The notes beneath the pieces were generated by a model that saw only the letters and a program-made list of their open reading frames with translations, was not told the origin of the DNA and ran no database searches. This document shows positions 53,925-63,436 of a DNA stretch of 64,000 nt, in pieces. Both the position numbers and the translations under genes were made by a program. Source of the DNA: Chloroflexi bacterium AL-N1 (GTDB lineage: Bacteria > Chloroflexota > Chloroflexia > Chloroflexales > Roseiflexaceae); contig WYDT01000020.1 of the NCBI GenBank assembly GCA_013122435.1, positions 1 through 64,000 of the forward strand, given 5' to 3'. Each line of letters opens with the position of its first letter. Positions within the stretch are counted from its first letter, which is position 1.

Positions 53925-54090
53925 TCTTTTATCTCTGCGCCTCTGTCCCTTTGCGTCTCTGTGTTGAAGGGTTTAGATTTTCGTGGGGTAGCCGATACCC
54001 CACACCTCCGGTCCAGGCGCGTTGCCTTGGGAACCCACAAATAATGTTCGGTACTACTTCCATGATTGTGGTGTATGCCTCCATTGCTCT
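53925..54090. repeat. Double-hairpin repeat, copy C (diverged)
   Basis: The first hairpin has lost two bases in the arm and loop (GTGGGGTAGCCGATACCCCAC). The second reads TCCAGG...CCTTGGGA, so arm changes largely keep pairing. The tail has diverged (CAAATAATGTTCGGTACTAC). Confidence 0.75.
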
Positions 54091-54208
54091 CCACTGGCTC
54101 AAAATCATCTGGTACGGCGGTTACAAACCGCCGCTACATCCTGCACTTTACTCAGTGTCCCCTTTGTATCTCTGTGTTAAAAATGTAGCAAATGACATTT
54201 TATAATCC

Positions 54209-55150
54209 CTAACCCTTAACTCTCGCAAACACAACCATAATCGAACTGAGATTATACCAGTTTGCAGGACCAGCATAGTAGGGTATTGAGAGCAAGCGCA
54301 TTGGCCATGAGCGTAAGACGCGTACAAGTTGTGTGGGATTATGTCCTGTCAGACGCAATTTTTGCTCCAGGCTCATCACTAACACGGCGTAGCCGGCAGT
54401 AAACGAACGGATCTGCTCAACCTCAAAACCGAGACTACTCAAGTGCTCTCGCAACAACAATGGGCGAAACAAATTCAAATGGCGTGGCAAGTCCCAGCCG
54501 AGCCACTCATTCCCGATGAATCGTGCTTCAAGGCTGTCTGGGTTAGGCAGACTTAAAACCAGTAGCCCTCCCGGTCGTAGGATGCGGCTAATCTCTTCAA
54601 GTGCTTCACGTGGCTCATGCAAGTGCTCTAATACATCCCATAATGTAACTGCATCAAAACTACGATCGGCAAAGTGGGCTTGCTCTAGTGTGCCGCAGAA
54701 GACATCAAGACCAAAGCGTTGTCGTGCATAATCAGCTGCCGAGGGCACTAACTCAACTCCCTGAGTCTGCCACCCTTTGTGGCGCATCCCGTCGAGAAAA
54801 ATTCCAGTGGCACAACCAACGTCAAGGATACGCCCAACCTGCCCTGCTGCGCGATGAACTACCTTGCAACGCCGATGCAGCCCATACCAGCGATCAAGCC
54901 GTTTCCACCAGTGTGGCTCATCCTCAATGGCGTGTTGAAACGGAATATAATCGTCAGGATAATACTGACCTATGTCATCCACAGATGGTCGAGGGTTTTG
55001 ATAGATATGACCACAACTTTGACAGGTAACCAGTCGAAAACTTTCTTCTCGAGGATGTAGCAAATCAACTCCCTCGAAGAGCAGCGTGTTGTTGTCAACT
55101 CTACACATTGGGCAGGCAATAGTTTCGAGTAATGGTTGTGTCTGAGTCAC
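54209..55150 (-). CDS. SAM methyltransferase with N-terminal zinc-binding motif
   Basis: The 313-residue product has two CxxC pairs (ACPMCRVDN; LVTCQSCGHIYQNPRP), typical of Methyltransf_13-like sugar enzymes, then motif I RILDVGCATGIFLDGMRHKG and FDAVTLWDVLEHLHEPREAL. C-methylation of an NDP-sugar is a reasonable guess for this architecture in a glycan cluster. GTG 55150 follows AGGAG. Confidence 0.85.
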   Translation of the reverse strand: MTQTQPLLETIACPMCRVDNNTLLFEGVDLLHPREESFRLVTCQSCGHIYQNPRPSVDDIGQYYPDDYIPFQHAIEDEPHWWKRLDRWYGLHRRCKVVHRAAGQVGRILDVGCATGIFLDGMRHKGWQTQGVELVPSAADYARQRFGLDVFCGTLEQAHFADRSFDAVTLWDVLEHLHEPREALEEISRILRPGGLLVLSLPNPDSLEARFIGNEWLGWDLPRHLNLFRPLLLREHLSSLGFEVEQIRSFTAGYAVLVMSLEQKLRLTGHNPTQLVRVLRSWPMRLLSIPYYAGPANWYNLSSIMVVFARVKG

Positions 55151-55166
55151 GGAGACTTCTCCTCAA

Positions 55167-55919
55167 TCAAGTACAAAACAGATGTCCCCACGTGACATCT
55201 GGAATGTTCTCACGAGTAATCATTGTGGCAGTTTCGATATAGTAAGTGTTATACCCTTGCGCGTGCAGCAACTGGACTAAGGGTGTCATTTCATAATGGA
55301 ACTCGATAAACAAAGCTGGTTTATACCTGTGCATCGTTTCTTCCATACCATGGATTGCATCAATCTCAACTCCCTCAACATCGAGTTTGATAAAATCAGG
55401 TGGAGGTAAGTGTCTGTCTTGAACAAGGCTATCAAGCGATATCACCTGAACAGGAATGGTTTGTGTTGAATGTGACGAGGACAGTTCTCTGGAGGTGGCA
55501 AGGAATCCTCTGGAAGGATAAACCGGATCGATTGCCAGTGTCGTCTCTCCGCAACTGTTACCTATTGCAGTGGAGACAGCTGTGACATTATCAAGATGGT
55601 TAAGTCGGATATTAGAAAGAAGTTCATCATAATTTTGGGGATTGGGTTCAACTGCGATGACTCGACCTTTCGATCCCACTGCACGCGCAAAGAAAAGGGT
55701 ATATATTCCCACGTATGACCCAATATCATAGATCGTTTTCCCTTTCAAATCCAACTCCATCAGATATTGCTCTTCCTTAGATAGAGACTGATTTGGCTTG
55801 AAGCCAGGGCCATAGCGACGCTTCATCCCTTTGGCAGGACCATGTTTGATAGTGAAAGTTTGGTTTTTGAGTGCTAATGTTAGAGTCTTGAGAACTAGGG
55901 CTGTCAATCGAGCCATCAT
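55167..55919 (-). CDS. FkbM-family methyltransferase (1)
   Basis: Motif I is KTIYDIGSYVGIYTLFFARA and the FkbM-specific end of the domain is PDFIKLDVEGVEIDAIHGME (K-x-D-x-E-G-x-E). It has 250 residues and no membrane segment. FkbM enzymes O-methylate sugars or polyketides. It lies between a methyltransferase and GT4 in the same transcript direction. Confidence 0.88.
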   Translation of the reverse strand: MMARLTALVLKTLTLALKNQTFTIKHGPAKGMKRRYGPGFKPNQSLSKEEQYLMELDLKGKTIYDIGSYVGIYTLFFARAVGSKGRVIAVEPNPQNYDELLSNIRLNHLDNVTAVSTAIGNSCGETTLAIDPVYPSRGFLATSRELSSSHSTQTIPVQVISLDSLVQDRHLPPPDFIKLDVEGVEIDAIHGMEETMHRYKPALFIEFHYEMTPLVQLLHAQGYNTYYIETATMITRENIPDVTWGHLFCT

Positions 55920-55932
55920 TTATCTTTCTAAT

Positions 55933-57129
55933 CTACACTACCGTCACTTTAAAGTCTCTATATTCTATCAATTGATGATAAAGCTGCTCAACAGTATCCG
56001 TCACCCGTGTCCAGCTTAACTCAGTCTCTGCCAGCCGTCGGCCCGTGGAACCAAGTTGTTCAAGCTGCACAGGGTTATCGAGAAGTGTCAGGGTCGTTCT
56101 AGCAAGCGCATCTGGTTCGGCGGCTGTGGCTATACCTGCCGGGTATTCGCACACAAAGTTACCCAGATTGCCAACGGAAGTTGTGACAAAAGGCAAACCG
56201 GCTTCCATATAGGTGTTCATCTTGAGTGGCCAGCGGCCCCGATTGGCACCACTGTCGCTGAGTGGTAGCCAACCCAGTGTGCTGGCGCGTAGATAACGCC
56301 GTAGCGTTGGTGTATCGAGTGGGCCGGTGCGAATCACGGCGGCTGGATTGTGCACCAACTGTTCCACAGCTACGTTGCAGTACCCTAGAATGAGCAGTCG
56401 CGTGTCAGATCGTTGGGCGTGTAGATGATCGAACGCTTTGGACAGAAAATATGCATCTCGCTCAAAAATGGCACCGACATAGCAGATGAGTGGTGTTTCC
56501 TGTGCCAAACCGAGCATAGTGCGTGCCTGCTGACGTGATTCTAACTCCCATCCATCAGTATCAGAGCCATTCAGGATCAATGTAATACTATCAGTTGGGA
56601 CACCAAGCATTCTGGCGCGTTCTCCAAGAAAACGATTGATTACTGTTGTTGCATCAGCATAGGTCCGAAAGTGCTCCTCGAAAAAAGTCTCCACTGGGCG
56701 CAATAACGCTCGTTGTACAGGGTTTTGACGTTCCTCCACCGAACCACCGCGCCCAAACCAATCGCACCAGTCGATCACCAGTGGTGCATCCGAGAATTGA
56801 CGTGCGAACAGCGCTGGGAGAATAACGGTGGGGCGGCATTCAAACGCATGGATGATGTCAAAGTCGGTAATGTGCAACCACGCGCTTCGCAGAAGACTGG
56901 CCCATACATCCCACCCTGAACGGAGACTCCCTGAAAGCAGATCAGGCGCCTCGACCAGTGCTAGGCGTCCTTCGCACTCATACATCACGCGAAAACACAA
57001 GCGCTCCTCTGGTGCGGTCATCAACAACGTTACCGTGTGACCGCGTCGACAGAGTTCACGTCCAATATAGAAGGCACGCCAGTAGGTGCCACGATAGGGT
57101 TGATTAAATACCAACATCGCTACGCGCAT
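55933..57129 (-). CDS. Glycosyltransferase family 4
   Basis: The N-terminal Rossmann half starts RVAMLVFNQPYRGTYWRAFY and contains HAFECRPTVILPALFARQFS. The C-terminal half has the nucleotide-sugar region MNTYMEAGLPFVTTSVGNLG and FVCEYPAGIATAAEPDALA, the E-x7-E-like site of GT-B retaining enzymes. It has 398 residues. The start overlaps the GT2 stop by 10 bp, so the two are translationally coupled. Acceptor and donor are unknown. Confidence 0.88.
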   Translation of the reverse strand: MRVAMLVFNQPYRGTYWRAFYIGRELCRRGHTVTLLMTAPEERLCFRVMYECEGRLALVEAPDLLSGSLRSGWDVWASLLRSAWLHITDFDIIHAFECRPTVILPALFARQFSDAPLVIDWCDWFGRGGSVEERQNPVQRALLRPVETFFEEHFRTYADATTVINRFLGERARMLGVPTDSITLILNGSDTDGWELESRQQARTMLGLAQETPLICYVGAIFERDAYFLSKAFDHLHAQRSDTRLLILGYCNVAVEQLVHNPAAVIRTGPLDTPTLRRYLRASTLGWLPLSDSGANRGRWPLKMNTYMEAGLPFVTTSVGNLGNFVCEYPAGIATAAEPDALARTTLTLLDNPVQLEQLGSTGRRLAETELSWTRVTDTVEQLYHQLIEYRDFKVTVV

Positions 57130-58022
57130 AGTGGGGTCCGCAATCCATCACGCAAGCCACGAAGATAGGCGCGGGTTGCGCGAAATCGGCCATGCATGCT
57201 GAGACGCACCACTGTTTTGATAGCACTGCCAGTGCGGAATGGTACAACGATTAGCCAGCGCATGCCGTGAACATATTTGCGAAAAAACAACACACTGCTG
57301 CGTGCCATCCAATAGCGCTCGTTTGGTGAGTCGCTTCCACCGCTGCTGACCGCCACCTTGTGCCACATCCTTGCCTTCGGAATAAGTAATATCCGAAAAC
57401 CATTTTGGCGTATACGAAAGCTCAAATCCATGTCTTCGTAGTACATAAAAAACTGATCGTCAAATAAACCAACCTGTTCAAGCATTGCCCGTGAGAACAG
57501 TAAGCCACATCCCACAACATAGTCACGGTCCAGGAATCCGTTTGTATTCGCTTGTTTCAGCGCTTTAGGAGTATCACCTGTCTTTTCAAGTGTTAACCAA
57601 TGTTTTCTGCCGCCAAGTGACCAGGGCTGTTTCGGTTCGGCAGTATAGTAGATCGCTGGAGTAAGTGCACCAACATCAGAAGTAGTATGTTCAAGCAAGC
57701 GTGCGAGGCAATCAGAGGCAAAGGTCGTGTCATTATTGACCAGAAAAACATAATCGGCGCCTCGATCCAGTGCGTGACGTAAGCCTCGATTAGCCCCTGA
57801 CGCAAAGCCTAGATTACGTGGATTTTGCAAAATAGTTACATCGGGAAAAGTCGTTGAAATCCGCACAACCGAGTCGTCATTACTCGCATTATCAACTACT
57901 ACAATAAAGATGTGGGTGTGCGTCTGGGCCGTGGCTGATGCAAGGCATTCCAACGTGTCATCAGGCCGATTCCAGTTCAGCGTGACGATAGCTACACGTG
58001 GCTGGCTGCGAGATACAGACAT
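57120..58022 (-). CDS. Glycosyltransferase family 2
   Basis: The GT-A fold is shown by VAIVTLNWNRPDDTLECLAS, VVVDNASNDDSV, LGFASGANRGLRHALDRGAD and the DxD-like VFLVNNDTTF, then FMYYEDMDLSFRIRQNGFRI (ED motif). This matches rhamnosyltransferase-like GT2 enzymes. I chose ATG 58022 (300 residues) over TTG 58034. It is 5 bp past the FkbM stop. Confidence 0.9.
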   Translation of the reverse strand: MSVSRSQPRVAIVTLNWNRPDDTLECLASATAQTHTHIFIVVVDNASNDDSVVRISTTFPDVTILQNPRNLGFASGANRGLRHALDRGADYVFLVNNDTTFASDCLARLLEHTTSDVGALTPAIYYTAEPKQPWSLGGRKHWLTLEKTGDTPKALKQANTNGFLDRDYVVGCGLLFSRAMLEQVGLFDDQFFMYYEDMDLSFRIRQNGFRILLIPKARMWHKVAVSSGGSDSPNERYWMARSSVLFFRKYVHGMRWLIVVPFRTGSAIKTVVRLSMHGRFRATRAYLRGLRDGLRTPLCA

Positions 58023-58027
58023 GTGAA

Positions 58028-58816
58028 TCACCAATAACTGTCTGAACTAAATGTCTCGTGATTGGAAGGCATAAACAACAGATCCATCTGGTATAGTGAA
58101 CGATCACGTGGACGATGTAATGGATCACATATATCGACGCAACGAAAACCTTTAGAAGCCAGATATTCACAGATTTCGTGAAATCGTAGACTATCCTCTG
58201 TAATACTGAAGTTGTATGTCTCGACCACAATGAGTTGTGTTTGTGTAAGTGTTTGTAGTGCGCCCTCGAAGATAGGAATCTCAAAACCGTGAGTGTCAAG
58301 TTTGAGTAGAAATGGTGGTTGCAATCGCCGGAACGCCACCTGAGCATCTATTGTTGTTGCCGGGACAGTGATGCAATTTTGGGCAAAGGGGGTGTGTGAT
58401 GCGATACCACCAAAAAGATGTGAAGCGTCAAAATAGATCTCCCCTTCAGTATCACCAGCGGCTGCAATCGCATAATCGAAAGTTTGGTGCTGTTGTTTTA
58501 CCTCTTGCAGTTCTGGCTCATGCTCCTGACGTGCTTCCAGTAAAAAGTATGTGGCCCGAGGAAAATACCGTTTAGCGATCAGCGACCAGCGACCGTCAGA
58601 GGCGCCAACATCAATAACTGTTTGAATAGACAAATTCTTTGATCTGGCTCTCGAAAGCGCAGCCCCCAAGGAAATATTGGCTGTTTCAATCCCCAGATTA
58701 CGGAGTAGTTGTTGTGTATCTAGAAGCAATGTACGTAAAGTAGCACGTGCCTTTTTGACATGTTTGTGTTCGCGTAAGGTGGCTATGTACCCGCAACGGT
58801 TTGCTATCCGCTTCAA
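58028..58816 (-). CDS. FkbM-family methyltransferase (2)
   Basis: The SAM motif is TVIDVGASDGRWSLIAKRYF and the K-x-D-x-x-G-x-E end is FLLKLDTHGFEIPIFEGALQ. It has 262 residues. Translation begins at TTG 58816, which touches the TAA of the LuxR-kelch gene (TAATTG), with GAGGG just before, so the start is coupled to that gene. Confidence 0.85.
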   Translation of the reverse strand: MKRIANRCGYIATLREHKHVKKARATLRTLLLDTQQLLRNLGIETANISLGAALSRARSKNLSIQTVIDVGASDGRWSLIAKRYFPRATYFLLEARQEHEPELQEVKQQHQTFDYAIAAAGDTEGEIYFDASHLFGGIASHTPFAQNCITVPATTIDAQVAFRRLQPPFLLKLDTHGFEIPIFEGALQTLTQTQLIVVETYNFSITEDSLRFHEICEYLASKGFRCVDICDPLHRPRDRSLYQMDLLFMPSNHETFSSDSYW

Positions 58817-60370
58817 TTAACCCTCAATTGCTGGCAGTAAGACAGTATATATCGCCTGATATGCAGAAACCTCCGCACTTATACCCGTATCACTGTTCCC
58901 GCCCAGAATATAGATTTGATCGCTTACAGATTGTACTCGTACATTCTGAACTGGATCGAGTAGAGTGGGTTCGGCTTTCCATTGATCGGTTTGGGCATTA
59001 TACACCAATTGACGACTTTCGTTGCCGGTTCCACCAAACAGAAATAAGTTGGTAGAATTACCAGCGACGGCTGTTGCCATCCGACTGACAGGTTCCGGCA
59101 AACGTAAACTGGTGCTCCACGGATTACTTCCTTCGTGATCGTTCGCCGGAGTGTACCGTTCGTTAACCGTCAGTTCACCGTTTTCGTTTTCGCCACCTAC
59201 GACAAAGACACGCCGTTGAACAGTATCAGCACTGGCAAAGGCACGAGCAGTCGGCATAGGGGTTTTTTCGGTCCATTCGTCATCATCGGGATCGTATTCC
59301 CATACATTCGCATAGTAATTTTGCCCATCCCATCCACCAAACAGGTAGAGTTTGCCCTCAACCGTCGCTACGGCATAGCCGCTACGGGGTTCTGGGAGAT
59401 TCGCCAGTGTCATCCAGGTGTCGCGCTGAGGATTATAGGCTTCAAATATGTTAGAAATAGTGCCATCTTCAAGTTGACCACCAGGAACATAAATACTATT
59501 CCCAAGCACGACAGCATGCACATCGCTTACCGGGGTTGGTTTGGCAGCTACCTGGCTCCAAGTGTCAGAACCTATGTTATAGCGGGTAGTCTGATCGCTT
59601 ATTCCCTCGCTGGAAACACCGCCCATCGCATACAGATATTCACCGCTGTCATAGGCGTAGTAGGCTAGTGCAAAGCCTGCGCGGGCCTCGGGCATATCTG
59701 CCAAAGTTTGCCAGCGCTCCGCAGGCACAGGTGGTAGCGCATTTCCATTTGGAACAGGTTGTGGTGTGCTTGTCTGCGTGAGCAGCACAATGATGATAAC
59801 CACCAATCCTGTAATGAGTGCACCGCCACCAAGCAGGATGCGTCGATCCATCCCCTTCGACGCTGGCTGGGTAACCACGGCCCCTGTCGGTTGATGAACA
59901 GTACCTGATGTTGCCGCTGTGGCAGCTATCGGTGCCGTTGCGTTACTCGGTTGTATCGACGTTGGTGGGGGCTCTGGCGTTGCTTTTATCTGTTCATCTA
60001 CTGCTTCCGATATCGTTGCAACTTTGGTTGTTGGCTTAGTCGTTTCAACTGGTTGCACAGGGACTGACGATGTAATTACTTCGCTCTTACTATCATCTGT
60101 TTTCGGTGATTGAGATGACGGATCGGTTGGAGCAACAGTATCATTCGACTCTTCCTGTTCCACCTCAACCAACCCGTTGCGGACGGCATACAGAGTTGCT
60201 TCGGTACGAGATGCTGCACCGATCTTGCCAAAGATGTTCCGCAGATGCACCTTTACGGTGTTAATGCTGATGCTAAGTTCTTGTGCGATCTGCTGATTTG
60301 TCGCTCCTGTCGCGACAAGCCGCAGAATTTCCTGTTCACGCTCACTGATTTGCGGTGTTTCAGTAGTCAT
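58817..60370 (-). CDS. LuxR-type HTH, membrane segment and kelch beta-propeller in one protein
   Basis: The N-terminal domain (about 7-66) is a LuxR/GerE helix-turn-helix: REQEILRLVATGATNQQIAQ then ISINTVKVHLRNIFGKIGAA. A ~100-residue Thr/Pro/Lys linker leads to one membrane segment (about 176-197; LLGGGALITGLVVIIIVLL). The outer part (about 215-510) has six kelch repeats with the G-G motif (YLYAMGGVS, SIYVPGGQLED, LYLFGGWDG, RVFVVGGENE, LFLFGGTG, IYILGGNSD). The architecture suggests a one-component regulator that senses outside and binds DNA inside. It may control the glycan cluster it sits in. Confidence 0.9.
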   Translation of the reverse strand: MTTETPQISEREQEILRLVATGATNQQIAQELSISINTVKVHLRNIFGKIGAASRTEATLYAVRNGLVEVEQEESNDTVAPTDPSSQSPKTDDSKSEVITSSVPVQPVETTKPTTKVATISEAVDEQIKATPEPPPTSIQPSNATAPIAATAATSGTVHQPTGAVVTQPASKGMDRRILLGGGALITGLVVIIIVLLTQTSTPQPVPNGNALPPVPAERWQTLADMPEARAGFALAYYAYDSGEYLYAMGGVSSEGISDQTTRYNIGSDTWSQVAAKPTPVSDVHAVVLGNSIYVPGGQLEDGTISNIFEAYNPQRDTWMTLANLPEPRSGYAVATVEGKLYLFGGWDGQNYYANVWEYDPDDDEWTEKTPMPTARAFASADTVQRRVFVVGGENENGELTVNERYTPANDHEGSNPWSTSLRLPEPVSRMATAVAGNSTNLFLFGGTGNESRQLVYNAQTDQWKAEPTLLDPVQNVRVQSVSDQIYILGGNSDTGISAEVSAYQAIYTVLLPAIEG

Positions 60371-60406
60371 AAGTCCTATGCCATTTCCTCTTACGCTGCG
60401 ATCATA

Positions 60407-62527
60407 TCACGACTGTTGATCTACGGCAAGAATGGTGATCCCGTTCTGGGTGTAGACAGTTGTAAAGCCTTTTCTACCTTCAAATGCCTCTGGTGTGAGT
60501 GAACCAAGCGCCCGCCCAAGATAAATATGGGTGACATTATTTTGTTCAATCAACTGTTCAAGTTGTTCAAATTGATCGGGCTGAAAATCGATGATGGCGC
60601 GATTCCGTTCCTGGATTTCGACAGCGTATTCGTAGGTTCCGTAGCTGTAGAGTAGTGGTGGTGCACTGGTCCAACGCCCTGTCAGCGGCATGATCCACCA
60701 TCCACCATCAATGCCACGATCCGCACCGGGAAGCCATGTCGTAGCGTTGATAAGAAAGCGTGCGTCGGAAGGCGTGTTCTCCGCAACCCAGTCGATAGCG
60801 GCAACATCAGCACTGGTGGCGATAATCGTGTTGTTGTTCACGACGCCACTCGATGGCCCTTGCAGGTCGCGTATGCCCCAGATCGTTACGGCTACCAATG
60901 CCACCCCTCCTATAGCACGCATAGCCGTTTCAGTAGGTAAGAGCGCAATGCCTGTCTGTGTATACCACGTGTATAGACTGTCGAACAACCAGCAGACTCC
61001 ACCACTGATGAGGAGTGCTGCCGGAATGAACAGGATGATCATGATCGAGTCATTGTTGATCAGCCATGACGCTGGGATACTCACAAGCCAGGGATTAAAA
61101 AAGAACAACACTCCGCCGCAAGTAGCGATAAGCCAGCGTCGATGTTGCAAACTGATGAGCAATACAACCACACCAAGGGCAGGTGCAAAGTAGGTTGCGA
61201 GCCACAGATTAGACAATACGATCAATCCGGCAAACCAACCAACAATGGCGACTACCACAAGTGAGCGGCGTTTAATGCCCCACAGCGACCCGACAAGGGC
61301 CAGTGTTACCAGCAGAGGATTCTGGCCTGACCAGAGCAAATTCGTGTTGATCGAATTGTAGCTTGCTTCAGTGACGATATACCCTGTTTGGTCAATCGCG
61401 CGTAATAGATGCCCGCCCAGCACAATCAGCCATGGGAGAGCCAGCGCAGTCGTGAGTCCAGCGCTGAACAAAATTGGTGTGCTATGAGATCGTAGGGTTG
61501 TCCATCCCCTTTGGGTGAGCCAGATAATCCCAATAACCGTCATAAACGTGAGGGCAAAGACGGTTACGCGGAAGTGGATACAGCTCAGTCCGGCAAGCAG
61601 AATCGCCACGCAGCCGTACCAGTTGATTGTGCGGGTGTGCAGTGCTCTGTGCCATGCAATAATTAAAGGTGGCAGCAGCAACAAACCCGTGAGTTGGGTG
61701 TAACGCCCCCAACTCACGTAGTAGGCGGGCATAAGGGAGATCAATCCGACGATCAGCCCAGCGACAACGCCTGCCGTAGGTCGCCGCCAGAGATAGGCGG
61801 CCAGTGCAGCACAGGTCAGCACGTGGAGCGCATTCAGCACCTGACCGCCCCACAATATGGCCTGTGGCAGCGCGATGTTAGAGAGTTGCATAGTCACAGC
61901 AGTAAATACGTGATACCCCCAATGGTAGACCATGGTGTCGACGTCCATATAGGGGCGAAGTGAGTATGGCACGGCTCCCTGTTCTGCTGCTACGCGGACG
62001 ATCAGCGCGTGGTGCACCGAGTCAACCCAGGAAGGTAGCGCGAGGTCGGTGATCTGTACAAAGCGCATCCAGAGCGTGAGTCCGAAGATGGTTAGTAAGA
62101 GTATTTGGGGAAGGTAGCTACTGATGGTGGTGCTCAGGGTGGCCTGTGGATTGTCAACTGTTGTGGGCGCGTGCGCAATAAAAGCAAGCCTATTTGCTGG
62201 TGGTGATGCTGCCCGCCAGATCTGCCACACCGCACCAAGCGCACAGAGTGCGGTTACCATCATCAGAACTGGTGTTGAGAGCACAATGCCCAGCACTGTG
62301 GTCCATTGATAAAGGAGCGCAATGATGCTAAGACTGAGGCTGATCCACAGTGCGGGTTGTATAAACAGACCGCTGGGCATCTCCAGCCGTAGCGCACGAG
62401 TGGCCAGGTAGCCTGGTGTAAACAAGAGCAGAGGTAGCACGACAAGCAACTGTCCTGGCGGCCCCGCAAACCAGGCGATGGCGCTCCAACAGATGATAGT
62501 AATGAGCAATGTACGTGTTGCTGTCAT
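60407..62527 (-). CDS. Large polytopic membrane protein, possible GT-C glycosyltransferase
   Basis: The 706-residue product has about 13 membrane segments and a C-terminal outer domain (about 560-700) with AIDWVAENTPSDARFLINAT and TWLPGADRGIDGGWW, like the DUF6541/STT3-like membrane proteins. The first outer loop (ITDLALPSWVDSVHHALIVR) carries the acidic residue expected in GT-C enzymes. It probably transfers sugars from a lipid carrier. It is the first gene of the minus-strand glycan cluster, with 36 bp before the LuxR-kelch gene. Confidence 0.75.
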   Translation of the reverse strand: MTATRTLLITIICWSAIAWFAGPPGQLLVVLPLLLFTPGYLATRALRLEMPSGLFIQPALWISLSLSIIALLYQWTTVLGIVLSTPVLMMVTALCALGAVWQIWRAASPPANRLAFIAHAPTTVDNPQATLSTTISSYLPQILLLTIFGLTLWMRFVQITDLALPSWVDSVHHALIVRVAAEQGAVPYSLRPYMDVDTMVYHWGYHVFTAVTMQLSNIALPQAILWGGQVLNALHVLTCAALAAYLWRRPTAGVVAGLIVGLISLMPAYYVSWGRYTQLTGLLLLPPLIIAWHRALHTRTINWYGCVAILLAGLSCIHFRVTVFALTFMTVIGIIWLTQRGWTTLRSHSTPILFSAGLTTALALPWLIVLGGHLLRAIDQTGYIVTEASYNSINTNLLWSGQNPLLVTLALVGSLWGIKRRSLVVVAIVGWFAGLIVLSNLWLATYFAPALGVVVLLISLQHRRWLIATCGGVLFFFNPWLVSIPASWLINNDSIMIILFIPAALLISGGVCWLFDSLYTWYTQTGIALLPTETAMRAIGGVALVAVTIWGIRDLQGPSSGVVNNNTIIATSADVAAIDWVAENTPSDARFLINATTWLPGADRGIDGGWWIMPLTGRWTSAPPLLYSYGTYEYAVEIQERNRAIIDFQPDQFEQLEQLIEQNNVTHIYLGRALGSLTPEAFEGRKGFTTVYTQNGITILAVDQQS

Positions 62528-62581
62528 TGCCTTAGTGTACCATAGCTGGAGTGCCTCGCGGATGACATTTGTGAGAGACGG

Positions 62582-63343
62582 TTAGCGTCCCATCCAGCCC
62601 CCGTCGACCGTTAACACATGCCCGTGGATGTAGTCGCTGGCACGGGAGGCGAGAAAGACCACTGCGCCACCAAGGTCGGCAGGTGTACCCCAGCGATTCG
62701 CGGGAATACGCTCGATGATCTGGCGGCTACGTTCGGGGTCTTCGCGGAGTGCCTGAGTGTTGTCGGTGGCCATGTAGCCTGGCGCAATTGCGTTCACGTT
62801 GATGCCGCGCCCAGCCCACTCGTTTGCAAGGGCTTTAGTCAACCCGGCCACGGCGTGTTTAGTCGCAGTATAGGCCGGGACGCGAATGCCCCCCTGAAAG
62901 GAGAGCAGCGAGGCGATATTGACCATTTTGCCACTGCCCTGTTCGAGCATTACCTTACCGGCTTCTTGTGACAATGCCCACACGCCCATCAGGTTGACAT
63001 CAAGGACGGCAGAAAAATCTTCCAGGGTCATCTCTTCGGCCTGTGCACGGCGAATCGTACCCGCATTGTTGACCAGAATGTCGAGTTGCCCGAGTTCTTG
63101 CACAGTTTGGGCGATCACTTGCACGGCAGACTCTGTTTTGCCCAGATCGGCTGTGAGGCCCAGCCCCCGTCGCCCTTCAGCTTTGATCGACTCAATCGTT
63201 GCATCGTTGTGACCAGAACGCGAAACAATGGCCACATCGGCACCAGCCTGGGCGAGGGCGACGGCCATCCCTTGCCCCAGACCCTTGTCGCCACCCGTGA
63301 CGAGTGCGACACGACCGTCGAGGCGAAAATCGTCAAGAATCAT
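62582..63343 (-). CDS. kduD: KduD-like 2-dehydro-3-deoxy-D-gluconate 5-dehydrogenase (SDR)
   Basis: The SDR signature is complete: VALVTGGDKGLGQGMAVALA, LVNNAGTIRRAQAEEM, Ser in MVNIASLLSFQGG, and VPAYTATKHAVAGLTKALAN (Y-x3-K). Length (253) and the IRRAQAEE segment fit KduD, which acts in uronate/pectin breakdown. AGAGGG precedes ATG 63343. It lies next to a sugar-uronate isomerase, which supports an uronate or inositol role. Confidence 0.85.
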   Translation of the reverse strand: MILDDFRLDGRVALVTGGDKGLGQGMAVALAQAGADVAIVSRSGHNDATIESIKAEGRRGLGLTADLGKTESAVQVIAQTVQELGQLDILVNNAGTIRRAQAEEMTLEDFSAVLDVNLMGVWALSQEAGKVMLEQGSGKMVNIASLLSFQGGIRVPAYTATKHAVAGLTKALANEWAGRGINVNAIAPGYMATDNTQALREDPERSRQIIERIPANRWGTPADLGGAVVFLASRASDYIHGHVLTVDGGWMGR

Positions 63344-63436
63344 GTTGTGTGTCCCTCTTGATTGGCTGTTTATCGCTGATTGAATATATGAGCAGACACA
63401 TTATTTAATCTATATACCTGCTCACATTGCTTACAC

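Larger units (their letters stand above)
53152..54208. other. Gene-free repeat region inside the glycan cluster
   Basis: About 1 kb without genes. It holds three main copies of a double-hairpin repeat (listed separately), partial CTCTGTGTTAAA tails near 53810 and 54165, degenerate CCCTTAACC stretches, and a separate hairpin ACGGCGGTT/AACCGCCGC near 54114-54134. Short frames in it follow the repeat and are not genes. Confidence 0.7.

Noticed and set aside
53277..54205. Three similar 84-121-residue frames with the GFCGVCRYPTP pattern
   Set aside because: They share sequence only because they translate the same non-coding repeat; they lack ribosome sites and consistent ends.
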